Assembly (NCBI GenBank): GCA_000432335.1
Contig: HF995357.1
Coordinates: 3,151-24,905 of the forward strand
DNA from: Firmicutes bacterium CAG:646
GTDB taxonomy: Bacteria > Bacillota > Clostridia > Lachnospirales > Lachnospiraceae
Length of the DNA: 21,755 bases
Direction of reading: 5' to 3'
Every line of letters starts with the position of its first letter. Positions within the stretch are counted from its first letter, which is position 1. The position numbers were made by a program, and so were the translations under genes. Below the pieces are notes generated by a model. That model saw nothing but the letters and a program-made list of their open reading frames with translations. It was not told the origin of the DNA and searched no databases. Of the stretch, positions 1-7,828 are shown piece after piece.

Positions 1-1
1 A

Positions 2-1987
2 GGCGATCAAGTGTCTGCAATTCGATTGCTGCAAGCGGAACGCCAGGAAGAGATACAGCATCTTCACAGGCAGCTTATGTTAGGCGGAATATTGCAGAGA
101 GAATTATTGGAAGAAGCAGAGAAATTCCTTATCCAAAGAGAAATTTATGATGTGATTTTAGCAGAAGAACAAGATTTGCGGGAATACAAACAAAGTTTGT
201 TGGATAGTGGGAATTATACGAAAAAGCAGGTGAAAGAGCAGTCATCCGCATTACGGAGGATACAGAAGTATTGGATAGAAACAGAATATGGAGAGCTGCT
301 CTCAGAAATCCAAGAATGCCAAGTGTCAGATGGAGCATTGAAGGGAAACATCAAACGATTTCTAATCCGGCAGGGAATACATCATATCAAAGAGATTGAT
401 TATAGGATACGAAGCCGATATGAAGCAGAACTGCAAAAAATGTGGGATGAAGCGAATGTAATGAAATATTTAAAGGTCTTCGATCATGTCAAGCAGTATA
501 GTATTCAACAAGAAATAGAAAGTCTGCCGGGAAGAATCGAACACCGGAGGAAATATCAAGGACAGATTGTATTCCTGCCATACTTACCAGATTTGGAATT
601 GGTTAAGGATTTTGAATATGTCCGAGATAAACAGGAACTGGTGTGGGATTTTTCAAGAAGAGCATCTGAAAAATTAAAAAAGCAGGTTTTCCTACTGTTG
701 AATTATATCTTGGACAATTTATATCGGGACGATCCAAAAGCGAGAAGAGTTCGTTATTTACTGCCATTGCACTGGTTATATGATTTTTGTGTGGATGAAG
801 AGATTGATGATCTGGAAAGATTGGAATTAGAACAGATCCAGCGCTTTGAAAAAATTGTGGAACAGAAAGTAGTCAATGTAAAAAATGCTATGCAGATTGT
901 TGACAATAGTCGGAAAATCTTATTTTTAACAGCACCAGAAATTCATTGGCATGCCAATGTGTGGTATATGGAACGATTTCACCTGTCAGAAGATCGGCTT
1001 AACCCAAGCAATCCAGTACAGAGATTGAGTTTTATAGAAGTTACTAACAAAAAGAATCGAGAACTGCTACAGGAATATGCAAAATATCATGTCGGTATTG
1101 GTGGATTGACAATAGCAAATATCCGTGGACAACTATATGAGATAAAAAGACTTCTGGAATATTTTAAGGAAGAAGAATCCATCTGTCTGGTAGACGAAAA
1201 TCAATTGGAAACTTATTTTCGGGAACTGGAAGAGAAGGACACCAAAGATGACACATTTAATAAAAGAATTGTGCAGTATCTGAAATTTTATCAGTTTTTA
1301 AACGTACGAGGATATATGAAGGAGATACCTTTTAAACCAGAGTATTATCTGAAAAAAACGTATCCAGAACATCATGACAGAACGGTGGAAGAAAAAGTTT
1401 ATATGGAAATCCTGCATAAACTGTATGCATTTCCATTGGTTTCAAGGTTGATATTTTTACATTTATGGTGTACCGGATTGAGAATCAGTGAAGTGTGTAC
1501 GTTAAAAGGAGATGCCTATTACTGGGATGGAGAAGATGCATGGCTAAAAGTTTATCAGATCAAGATGAAGGCAGATAAAATGATGCCGATACCGCTTGTG
1601 ATGTATAGAATCATGCGTAAGTATATTGAGCAGGAACACATTCGTCCGAAAGATTACATCTTTAAAGGAAAGAATGGTGGAGCATACCGTGTAGGAACAT
1701 TCCGGCAGGAATTTCAGCAACACTGTGATAAGAATGGGATTGCGGATGGAGATTATATTTTCAAATCTCATGACTATAGACATACGCTGGCAACTCAATT
1801 TTATGATGAGGATGTTTCTATACAGACAATCCGAGATTATTTAGGACATTTTTCAGAAGAAATGACAAAACAGTATGTAGACTTCATGCCAAAGAGAATT
1901 GAAAAAGCAAGTGATACGTACTTTAAGAAACCGGAAAATGACTTGGCTTCTACCATTAAAGTTAAGAAGCGTGGTGACAGAAAATGA
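2..1987 (+). CDS. Large tyrosine recombinase, TnpB-like (5' end may lie outside window)
   Basis: Site-specific DNA recombinase that would cut and rejoin element ends through a tyrosine nucleophile. Counting from a GTG at position 11, the C-terminal catalytic domain (about 455-630) shows Arg491 in TGLRISEV, a Lys near 518-520, H587-x-x-R590 in SHDYRHT, His613 in YLGH and Tyr622 in KQYVDF, so the active site is complete. A core-binding-like helical region (about 360-440) precedes it. The first roughly 340 residues are rich in Glu, Lys and Arg and match no domain I can name. Length resembles TnpB of Tn554 (about 630 aa) rather than ordinary 300-400 aa integrases. The frame is open to the left edge (Gly-Asp-Gln before the GTG). 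The bases AGG at 1-3 could be part of a ribosome site for GTG 11, so the true start is not fixed. It overlaps the next recombinase by ATGA, implying coupled translation. Confidence 0.9.
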   Translation, partial: GDQVSAIRLLQAERQEEIQHLHRQLMLGGILQRELLEEAEKFLIQREIYDVILAEEQDLREYKQSLLDSGNYTKKQVKEQSSALRRIQKYWIETEYGELLSEIQECQVSDGALKGNIKRFLIRQGIHHIKEIDYRIRSRYEAELQKMWDEANVMKYLKVFDHVKQYSIQQEIESLPGRIEHRRKYQGQIVFLPYLPDLELVKDFEYVRDKQELVWDFSRRASEKLKKQVFLLLNYILDNLYRDDPKARRVRYLLPLHWLYDFCVDEEIDDLERLELEQIQRFEKIVEQKVVNVKNAMQIVDNSRKILFLTAPEIHWHANVWYMERFHLSEDRLNPSNPVQRLSFIEVTNKKNRELLQEYAKYHVGIGGLTIANIRGQLYEIKRLLEYFKEEESICLVDENQLETYFRELEEKDTKDDTFNKRIVQYLKFYQFLNVRGYMKEIPFKPEYYLKKTYPEHHDRTVEEKVYMEILHKLYAFPLVSRLIFLHLWCTGLRISEVCTLKGDAYYWDGEDAWLKVYQIKMKADKMMPIPLVMYRIMRKYIEQEHIRPKDYIFKGKNGGAYRVGTFRQEFQQHCDKNGIADGDYIFKSHDYRHTLATQFYDEDVSIQTIRDYLGHFSEEMTKQYVDFMPKRIEKASDTYFKKPENDLASTIKVKKRGDRK

Positions 1988-3477
1988 AAAAAAGAATTTA
2001 CATATATGAACTGGATTGTTACAAAGCAGCATCTGAAGAACAGCTGCAGAGAATGCGTATCAGCCCGGAACGGTATTTTAATCTGGAAGGATTACCAGCC
2101 GAAGAAATAACCGAAAAGCTGGAAGAATTTATATGGGAAAGAGGAAAAATGCTCGCCCCGTCCAGTATGGCAAGTGAAGTGACCTATTATAATAATATTC
2201 GGGAATTTCTGATTGATCGGAAAATACAAAGGCTAGATTCCAGAGAAGAAGAAAAAATCATCCTTATGCTAAAAGGCTGGATGCTGGAACGAGGATATGC
2301 TTTATCAAGCAAAAAATATCGGCCAGCATATGACAAGGTAGGAATTGAAAGTCCTGGCATTGTAAGGCATATGAAAAAAATCTTGAAGTTTCTGGAAGAA
2401 GAGGATGACAGGGACGAGCAAGAAAAAGACATCTGGACTCTTAAAAATTTCGATTTTCCTATTCAAGGAAATCCAATTTTGAATACAGAAACGATTAACT
2501 TTACTAAAATTGTACAGCCAGATATCCGAGAAGAAGTAAAAAAAGTAATTTTTATGCATTTGAAATATTCCCCTTTAGGAACGATTCATAGTGAAATGAC
2601 TGCAGTAAAGAGGTTCTCAAAATTTCTTAAAAGAAAATATTTGGACATTCAATCGCTGCAGGATTTGGAACGGATGCATATAGAAGAATATCTGATATAT
2701 CTTCAAACGGAAGCACATGACCGGAAAAATTATAGATCTGACCTCTATGCACTACGAAGGGTAATAGAAGATGTTGGAAATTTATATGAACGACAGTACA
2801 TGAGTGAATTATTCCTGAGTAATGATTTTCCAAGTACACCAAGGCATGTATTCAAATTTTACTCAGATGCGGAAATTAAGAGATTAAACGAACACATTTT
2901 CAAAATGGATGAGCAGATATGTAGAGCATTGATTATCCATCAATTACTGGGAACGAGGATTTCAGATACGCTGACCTTAAAGACAGACTGCCTAAGCATG
3001 CGGAACAATCGGTATTTTATAAGGATCGACCAGGTGAAGTCAGTTACCTATGAAAAATCTATCAGTGAAGAAGTGGCACAACTGATTATGAAAGCAATTG
3101 ATTATACAAAGGAGCGGTATGGAGAAACAACCTACATTTTTGTAAAGAAAGATGATCCAACAAGACCTTATCAATATAGCATGATTCAAAATCAGATTAT
3201 GACAATGATTCGCCAGGAAGATATCCGGGATGATAATGGAGAGTTCCTGAAGTTTGGAACCCATATTTTCCGGCATTGCTATGGAAAGAAATTGACAGAA
3301 ATGCATGTGGACGACTGGATGATAGCCAAGTTACTGGGGCATAACTCTATATATTCGGTACACCATTATCGGAAAATAGGAAATAAACTGATGGCGGATG
3401 AAACGAGAGCTGCAAGAGAAAAAATGGATATGATCCTATTAGATATCATAGAAGGATGGGATGATTATGAAATATGA
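1984..3477 (+). CDS. Tyrosine recombinase/integrase, second of the element
   Basis: A 497-aa site-specific recombinase acting with the upstream one. The catalytic domain covers about 290-470, with Arg325 in LLGTRISD, Lys352 in QVKSVT, H427-x-x-R430 in THIFRH, His453 in KLLGHNS and nucleophile Tyr462 in HHYRKIG. All six expected positions are filled, so it is probably active. Residues about 185-275 form the SAM-like core-binding domain; the first 150 residues are helical and charged. The ATG sits inside the stop of the preceding gene (ATGA), so the two products are likely made in a fixed ratio, as for TnpA/TnpB of Tn554. The sequence differs clearly from the upstream recombinase, so this is not a recent duplication. 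Which one corresponds to TnpA or TnpB, and whether a third recombinase lies to the left, cannot be decided here. Confidence 0.92.
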   Translation: MKKRIYIYELDCYKAASEEQLQRMRISPERYFNLEGLPAEEITEKLEEFIWERGKMLAPSSMASEVTYYNNIREFLIDRKIQRLDSREEEKIILMLKGWMLERGYALSSKKYRPAYDKVGIESPGIVRHMKKILKFLEEEDDRDEQEKDIWTLKNFDFPIQGNPILNTETINFTKIVQPDIREEVKKVIFMHLKYSPLGTIHSEMTAVKRFSKFLKRKYLDIQSLQDLERMHIEEYLIYLQTEAHDRKNYRSDLYALRRVIEDVGNLYERQYMSELFLSNDFPSTPRHVFKFYSDAEIKRLNEHIFKMDEQICRALIIHQLLGTRISDTLTLKTDCLSMRNNRYFIRIDQVKSVTYEKSISEEVAQLIMKAIDYTKERYGETTYIFVKKDDPTRPYQYSMIQNQIMTMIRQEDIRDDNGEFLKFGTHIFRHCYGKKLTEMHVDDWMIAKLLGHNSIYSVHHYRKIGNKLMADETRAAREKMDMILLDIIEGWDDYEI

Positions 3478-3889
3478 TAAGATGGTAGAAATTACGCAGG
3501 CTGAGAGCCAAAGAAAAATGGAAATTGCAAGGAAGGCTATCGAAGAGATGTTAAGTAATATGGAGCGTGTGACTGTCGCAGGATTGGTTCGTAAAACAGG
3601 TTTATCAAGAGGATTTTTTTATAAGAACCCATTGATTAGAGAAGAACTAGATAACGCAATAAAAAACCAAGGTGCTTGCTATAATCCGAGACAAGTGATT
3701 ATCGATAAAGCTATGAATAATACGCTTATGATTTTAAAAAGTGAAATTCGAAAGGTAAAGGCGCAGAATGAAGAATTACAGCTGAAAAATCAGGAATTAT
3801 GTGAGCAAAATGAGTGCCTAAATAAGGAAGTAGAAAATCTGAAAAAGCAACTGAGAAGAAAAGAAATCGGATTATTAAAGAAACTGTAA
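3467..3889 (+). CDS. TnpC/DUF6262-like accessory protein, copy 1
   Basis: Small basic protein of 140 aa, the kind that follows tyrosine recombinase pairs in Tn554-like elements, where TnpC influences efficiency and orientation of integration. A helix-turn-helix-like part at about 30-60 (VTVAGLVRKTGLSRGFFYKN) is followed by a long heptad-rich coiled coil at about 85-135 with Glu/Gln/Asn/Leu repeats, suggesting a dimeric DNA-binding protein. An in-frame ATG also exists at 3461. I prefer 3467 because the protein then begins MKYDK like its neighbour, and the leader GAAGGATG plus spacing matches that of the second copy. It overlaps the end of the 497-aa recombinase gene by 11 bases. The family assignment comes from layout and recalled similarity, not a search. 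Confidence 0.85.
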   Translation: MKYDKMVEITQAESQRKMEIARKAIEEMLSNMERVTVAGLVRKTGLSRGFFYKNPLIREELDNAIKNQGACYNPRQVIIDKAMNNTLMILKSEIRKVKAQNEELQLKNQELCEQNECLNKEVENLKKQLRRKEIGLLKKL

Positions 3890-3916
3890 CGGCTATGAGA
3901 GAAAGGATGAAATCTA

Positions 3917-4288
3917 ATGAAATATGATAAAATAGTAGCCATAAATAAAGAAAAGAGCAAGAAAAAAGCAGACATAGCAATTACTCAAATTCAAAAGATG
4001 CTTGAAAATCAAGAGAGGATAACTGTGGGAGCACTCAGGAAACGTACTGGTTTTGCAAAATCTTTCTTTTATAGAAATCAAGAAGTGCGGAGAGTATTAG
4101 AAAATGCTAGAAGCAAACAGCAAATGCCATGTAACAGCATGGAAGTGATAAGAGCAATTGAAGCCGAAGATGAGATAATAAATTTAAAAATTCAAATTAC
4201 AAAATTAAAGAGTGAAAAACAGAAGTTGTTGGAAGAAAATGAGAGACTTAGGAAGAAACTGAGAGAGTTAAGCCAAATGAGTAATTAG
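3917..4288 (+). CDS. TnpC/DUF6262-like accessory protein, copy 2
   Basis: A 123-aa paralogue of the preceding gene, 27 bases downstream. Both start MKYDK, share the ERITV/ERVTV core, the RKTG/KRTG turn and the FFY motif of the presumed HTH (about 30-60), and end in a coiled coil (here about 75-118). Identity is moderate and concentrated in the first 70 residues, so the duplication is old and the copies have diverged, most in the coil that would set the dimer partner. The ribosome site GAAAGGATG before ATG 3917 matches that of copy 1. It is the last gene of the element in this window and is followed by a terminator-like hairpin. It probably contributes to end recognition or recombinase assembly; a heterodimer with copy 1 is possible but unproven. 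Confidence 0.85.
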   Translation: MKYDKIVAINKEKSKKKADIAITQIQKMLENQERITVGALRKRTGFAKSFFYRNQEVRRVLENARSKQQMPCNSMEVIRAIEAEDEIINLKIQITKLKSEKQKLLEENERLRKKLRELSQMSN

Positions 4289-4333
4289 TAATTAGAAATC
4301 TATAATATAAGAAAATTAAAGAAGAAAATAATC

Positions 4334-4370
4334 AAGGCAGTGGGCTACAATTTGAGTCTACTGCTTTTGT
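4334..4370 (+). terminator. Terminator-like hairpin after recombinase genes
   Basis: Arms AAGGCAGTGGG (4334-4344) and TCTACTGCTTT (4357-4367) pair with a 12-base loop and a few G-T pairs, and the right arm runs into CTTTTGTAT. This is a plausible intrinsic terminator for the recombinase operon. The whole stretch 4289-4616 holds only this hairpin, a bare TATAAT at 4301 without a good -35, and the small pilin-like reading frame. Confidence 0.55.
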
Positions 4371-4400
4371 ATATATAAATAAGCTGAAGAAGTACGATAA

Positions 4401-4586
4401 ATGCACAGAAGAAACAGTTTACACAGAGTGCGTATGAGGAAGAAAAGGCGTGTGCTAAGGGGTATCAGCCTAGGGGCTAAATTTATCGTTGTCTTAGTGG
4501 GATTAGTAACCATTTTTAAGAAACAGTTAGTCAGTCTGGTCAATAATATTCTCTCAAAAATAACAAGTCAAAGTAACAAGATCTAG
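4401..4586 (+). CDS. Flp1-like pilin remnant or very divergent Flp pilin
   Basis: A 61-aa reading frame directly before the DUF5702 gene, where Lachnospiraceae Tad loci carry the Flp1-like major pilin. The C-terminal half (FIVVLVGLVTIFKKQ then LVSLVNNILSKITSQSNK) is what I would expect of such a pilin: one hydrophobic helix, a Lys-rich boundary and an amphipathic tail. The N-terminal half (about residues 1-28: RRNSLHRVRMRKKRR and so on) is not. The short leader, the small residue at the cleavage point and the Glu at +5 are absent. No strong ribosome site precedes ATG 4401 or the in-frame ATG 4434. I infer that the original 5' part has been replaced by the end of the neighbouring element, leaving a probable pseudogene. 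A divergent but working pilin, or a chance reading frame, remain alternatives. Confidence 0.45.
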   Translation: MHRRNSLHRVRMRKKRRVLRGISLGAKFIVVLVGLVTIFKKQLVSLVNNILSKITSQSNKI

Positions 4587-4616
4587 TTACAAAATCCAAA
4601 GAAGGAGGAGTATCCC

Positions 4617-6098
4617 TTGAAGAAAAAGGGTAGTGTTACTGTATTTTTTAGTTTGTTTATGGCAGTTTTTTTGATTCTTATTCAGGTAATGTTTCATTCG
4701 GTGCAAATCGCCGGAGGAAGAGTCCAGGCGCAAGCGGGGGTGGAAGAGGGTTTATATTCTGTGTTTGCAGGATATCAGCGAGAATTATTAGAAAAATACC
4801 ATGTGTTTTTTCTGGATGGAGGATATGGGAGCGGAACGCTTCAGCCAGGTTATATGTATCAGATTCTGGAGGAAAGTATCAATAGAAGCTGTTCACCTGG
4901 AAGAACATTCAGGGATTTTCGTGGGGAAAATCAGTGGAAAATTTCAAATCCATCAGGAAAAATTTTGGGGTATACACTTGCAACGGATCAAAAAGGTCAG
5001 GCTTTTAAAATGCAGGCGGTGGATTATATGAAAGACACAGTAGGGATTCAAGGGATACAACTTCTTTTACAGCAGATGAAAATGCAGACACAGATTATAA
5101 AAGAGCAGGAGCAAAGCGGCAGTATTGATCAGGCAAAGCAGGCATTTCAGTCCTATAAAGAAGAAAAGGAGAAAGCGGAGCAGGGAGAGCAGGAAAATCT
5201 CCAACAGGGACCAGCGGAATCGGTTCCAGAAGATTTTATTAATCCGCTGGAAGTGATTCAACAATGGAAAGACAGAGGGATTTTAGCGTTGGTTCTTCCG
5301 GCAGAAAATGTGATTTCTTCTGGGAAATTTTCGAGAGCAGGAAGCCTTTTAAAGAGAAATTGTGAGCAGGGAATGGGGGCGATTTACAGTGGTGAAAATC
5401 CGAATACTGCATGGAATAATATCGTTTTTCAAGAGTATATGGCGAGACATTTGAAGACATATATTGATGGGGAAGAAAGAGACGGTTTGTCGCAGGAAGG
5501 ACTTTCTTATCAGCTGGAATATGCAGTGGCAGGGAAAGATACGGATATGGAAAATCTGAAATCAGTGGTTATGCGGCTTCTGGCAGTGAGAGAGGCAGCG
5601 AATCTTACGTTTCTTCTCAGTGATCCATCCAGTCAGGCGCAGATTCAGGAGATGGCTCTTACTATTTGTTCTTATATAGGGATGCCGTTTCTGGGACCGG
5701 TGGTAAGTCTGGCGCTTCAGGCGGCATGGGCTTTTGGTGAAAGTGTTTTGGACGTGCGGCAGCTTTTACAGGGAAAGGAGATTCCTCTAATTAAGACAGG
5801 AGCAAGTTGGCAGCTGTCCTTGAATCAACTGGGAAAGCTGACACAGGGATTGCAGAGCCAGGGAACGCAACAAAAAGGTATGAATTATAAAGAATATCTT
5901 CGGCTGTTATTATTTTTGGGAGATTCTCAGGAACAGGTATTGCGGACGATGGATATTGTGGAACAGGAAATTAGAAAAACAGAGGGAAATGGAAATTTTC
6001 GGATGGATCTGTGTGTGTCTTATCTGAAAACAGAGATACAGGTAAATTGCAGTGGAAAGGATTTCTTTATTGAGAGGGAGTACGGGTATGAGATGTAG
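4617..6098 (+). CDS. DUF5702-type Tad pilus-associated membrane protein
   Basis: A 493-aa protein anchored by one N-terminal membrane helix (about 7-28, SVTVFFSLFMAVFLILIQ), with the rest predicted outside the membrane. The opening KKGSVTVFF and the following helix with Val-Gln-Ile-Ala-Gly-Gly-Arg are typical of the DUF5702 proteins in Lachnospiraceae Tad/Flp loci, which resemble TadE/TadG in having a pilin-like N-terminus. A Gln/Glu/Lys-rich low-complexity stretch lies at about 155-200 and a hydrophobic segment at about 350-372. The start is TTG, supported by the strong site GAAGGAGG eight bases upstream. It is the first intact gene of a five-gene coupled unit with the pseudopilins, prepilin peptidase and FHA protein. 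Its role in pilus assembly is inferred from context; no catalytic motif is visible. Confidence 0.8.
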   Translation: MKKKGSVTVFFSLFMAVFLILIQVMFHSVQIAGGRVQAQAGVEEGLYSVFAGYQRELLEKYHVFFLDGGYGSGTLQPGYMYQILEESINRSCSPGRTFRDFRGENQWKISNPSGKILGYTLATDQKGQAFKMQAVDYMKDTVGIQGIQLLLQQMKMQTQIIKEQEQSGSIDQAKQAFQSYKEEKEKAEQGEQENLQQGPAESVPEDFINPLEVIQQWKDRGILALVLPAENVISSGKFSRAGSLLKRNCEQGMGAIYSGENPNTAWNNIVFQEYMARHLKTYIDGEERDGLSQEGLSYQLEYAVAGKDTDMENLKSVVMRLLAVREAANLTFLLSDPSSQAQIQEMALTICSYIGMPFLGPVVSLALQAAWAFGESVLDVRQLLQGKEIPLIKTGASWQLSLNQLGKLTQGLQSQGTQQKGMNYKEYLRLLLFLGDSQEQVLRTMDIVEQEIRKTEGNGNFRMDLCVSYLKTEIQVNCSGKDFFIEREYGYEM

Positions 6099-6993
6099 TA
6101 AGAATATAAAGGAATGCCTTCCGGGGAAAGAAAAAAGAAAGATGGCTCTTCAGGCAGATAAAACGAGACAATCCCCTTTATGTTCGTTTTTGAAAACATC
6201 CCGGAAGGTATTCCTTTGGATTCTGAAAAAAAGGGAGGGACGATACAGGAAAGCATCTTTGACAGTGGAGGCGGCAGTGGCGCTTCCTGTTTTCCTTCTT
6301 GCTGTAGGAAGTATTTTGGGGATTTTGGATATTTACAGAATGCAGTCTCTGATCAAAACGTCTCTTCACCAAAGTGCTATGGAACTAGGAATGTACGCAT
6401 ATGAAGAAAACGGAGATTCTTCTATTGGATCAGGCATTTCCAGCGCTTTTTGTATGGCATATGCGAGAAGTAGAATGCCTGATTTTGGGGAACATGTAAA
6501 ATTTTCTTATGTAGGGACTGCTTTCAGGAATAACGAACTTATCCTCCGGGCGCAGGCAGAATATAAACTTCCGGTTTCTCTGACATTTGTTCCGCCCATA
6601 AGATTTACGAATGAAGCAAAGGTAAATTGCTGGGTAGGATGGGATAAAACAAAAGATATAGGGGAGGGGGATGCCCAATGGGAAGAAATGGTATATATAT
6701 CAGAAAATGAAAGTGTTTATCATACGTCACCGTCCTGTACTCATATTGAACTATCGATACATAAAGAATTTGCGGAGGATTTGGATGGTCAAAGAAATGC
6801 ATATGGAGAAAAATACCACAGTTGTGAAAAATGTGGCAGTGATGGAGAAACAGGGATTATTTATTATACAGAGAAGGGAAATCGCTATCATTCGTCAGAA
6901 CATTGCAGTGGTCTGAAACGAACAGTTCATATGGTAAAAAAATCGGAAGTATCTCATATGCATCAGTGTCAGAGATGCAGCGGAAAGGAATAA
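6088..6993 (+). CDS. TadE-like pseudopilin with Cys/His-rich C-terminal repeats
   Basis: A 301-aa TadE-family minor pseudopilin. A basic N-terminus of about 56 residues leads to KASLTVEAAVALPVFLLAV: the prepilin-like pattern with Glu at +5 and a membrane helix at about 60-82. The middle (85-185) is the extracytoplasmic TadE-like part. The tail is unusual: two modules with a Tyr-His, a Cys five residues later and a C-x-x-C end. Module 1 has Tyr211-His212, Cys217, Cys246 and Cys249; module 2 has Tyr267-His268, Cys273, Cys294 and Cys297. They look like small metal-binding or disulfide modules. ATG 6088 is chosen over the upstream in-frame ATG 6052 because GAGAGGGAG sits seven bases before it; it overlaps the previous gene by 11 bases. 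It is presumably processed by the peptidase encoded next. Confidence 0.82.
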   Translation: MRCSKNIKECLPGKEKRKMALQADKTRQSPLCSFLKTSRKVFLWILKKREGRYRKASLTVEAAVALPVFLLAVGSILGILDIYRMQSLIKTSLHQSAMELGMYAYEENGDSSIGSGISSAFCMAYARSRMPDFGEHVKFSYVGTAFRNNELILRAQAEYKLPVSLTFVPPIRFTNEAKVNCWVGWDKTKDIGEGDAQWEEMVYISENESVYHTSPSCTHIELSIHKEFAEDLDGQRNAYGEKYHSCEKCGSDGETGIIYYTEKGNRYHSSEHCSGLKRTVHMVKKSEVSHMHQCQRCSGKE

Positions 6994-6995
6994 AT

Positions 6996-7397
6996 GTGAA
7001 CGGAATTGTTTTTCTGTATTTGCTAATAAATGGATGGACGGATTACAAAAAAGGGGAAGTGGATCTGCGTTATACCGTGGCTATGGCGGGCGTTACCGGG
7101 ATTTATAAGGTGGGAACGGAAACTTTAGATAATTGGTGGGGGATTTTGCCAGGGCTGCTTCTTTGGGTGATTGCCGTAAGTCGCAAAGGAAAAATAGGAT
7201 CAGGGGATGGCTGGATTGTTATGGCGGTAGGTTGGGCTCTTGGTATGAAAAAGGTATGGAATTTGTTGGCGATCGCTTTTTTTACAGCCGGAGGAGTGGG
7301 GATTTTTTATTTGTTTTTTAAAAAAGAGTCAGAGAAGGAGATTCCGTTTGTACCATTTTTATTGCTGGGATTTTTAGTAGGAGAGTGTTTGGCATGA
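6996..7397 (+). CDS. Minimal prepilin peptidase, A24 family (TadV-like)
   Basis: An inner-membrane aspartic protease that would remove leader peptides from Flp pilin and TadE-like pseudopilins. At 133 aa it is as short as TadV/CpaA enzymes, without the N-methylating domain of PilD. The two catalytic aspartates are visible: Asp16 in INGWTDYKKG after the first helix, and Asp71 in GSGD, the family GxGD motif. Four to five hydrophobic helices fill the rest. GTG 6996 is preferred: GGAAAGGA lies six bases upstream and it starts two bases after the stop of the TadE gene. An in-frame ATG at 6975 lacks a ribosome site. It overlaps the following gene by ATGA. Its position between the two pseudopilin genes supports the assignment. 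Confidence 0.82.
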   Translation: MNGIVFLYLLINGWTDYKKGEVDLRYTVAMAGVTGIYKVGTETLDNWWGILPGLLLWVIAVSRKGKIGSGDGWIVMAVGWALGMKKVWNLLAIAFFTAGGVGIFYLFFKKESEKEIPFVPFLLLGFLVGECLA

Positions 7398-7828
7398 GAA
7401 GGTTTGATAAAAATTGGAAGAGGAAGGGTTATTTAACGGTGGAATCATCTGTGATTTTTAGCCTGTCAGTGATTGTGATCGGTTGGATGCTGTCTCTGTG
7501 TTTTCATACCTGGCAGAGATGCTGGTATACGCAGGCGGCTTGCGAAACCGTACTGACTGGAAGTTTTGAGGGAGTCTTAAAGGGAACGGAGCCGAAAGAG
7601 AAAGCGGCTGAAAAGTGGAATCGTCTGAAAGGAGAATTTTATATGATTCCTGAAAATCTTGTGGCTGCACCGTCGGGAAACAGGGAAAAAATTATTTATA
7701 AGATTTCTGCGGATACAAAGATGTGGAAGAAAAGTCCTCTCCGATTTCAGCTTGCAGTTTCTCAAAAGGTGATCCGTCCAGTGAATTATATACGAAAACG
7801 AGAAGCTGTGGGGGAGGTGCTGGAATAA
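7394..7828 (+). CDS. Second TadE-like pseudopilin
   Basis: A 144-aa protein with a short basic N-terminus, then KGYLTVESSVIFSLSVIVIG: Gly before the presumed cleavage point, Glu at +5 and one membrane helix (about 17-37). The remaining 100 residues are basic and extracytoplasmic. This is the TadE/TadF pattern of minor pseudopilins, which help start or stabilise Flp fibres. ATG 7394 overlaps the stop of the peptidase gene (ATGA) and has TAGGAGAG about eight bases upstream; a GTG at 7385 is too close to that site. It lacks the Cys-rich tail of its partner at 6088-6993. The next gene starts on the base after its stop codon, so it sits in the middle of the coupled operon. Confidence 0.8.
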   Translation: MRRFDKNWKRKGYLTVESSVIFSLSVIVIGWMLSLCFHTWQRCWYTQAACETVLTGSFEGVLKGTEPKEKAAEKWNRLKGEFYMIPENLVAAPSGNREKIIYKISADTKMWKKSPLRFQLAVSQKVIRPVNYIRKREAVGEVLE

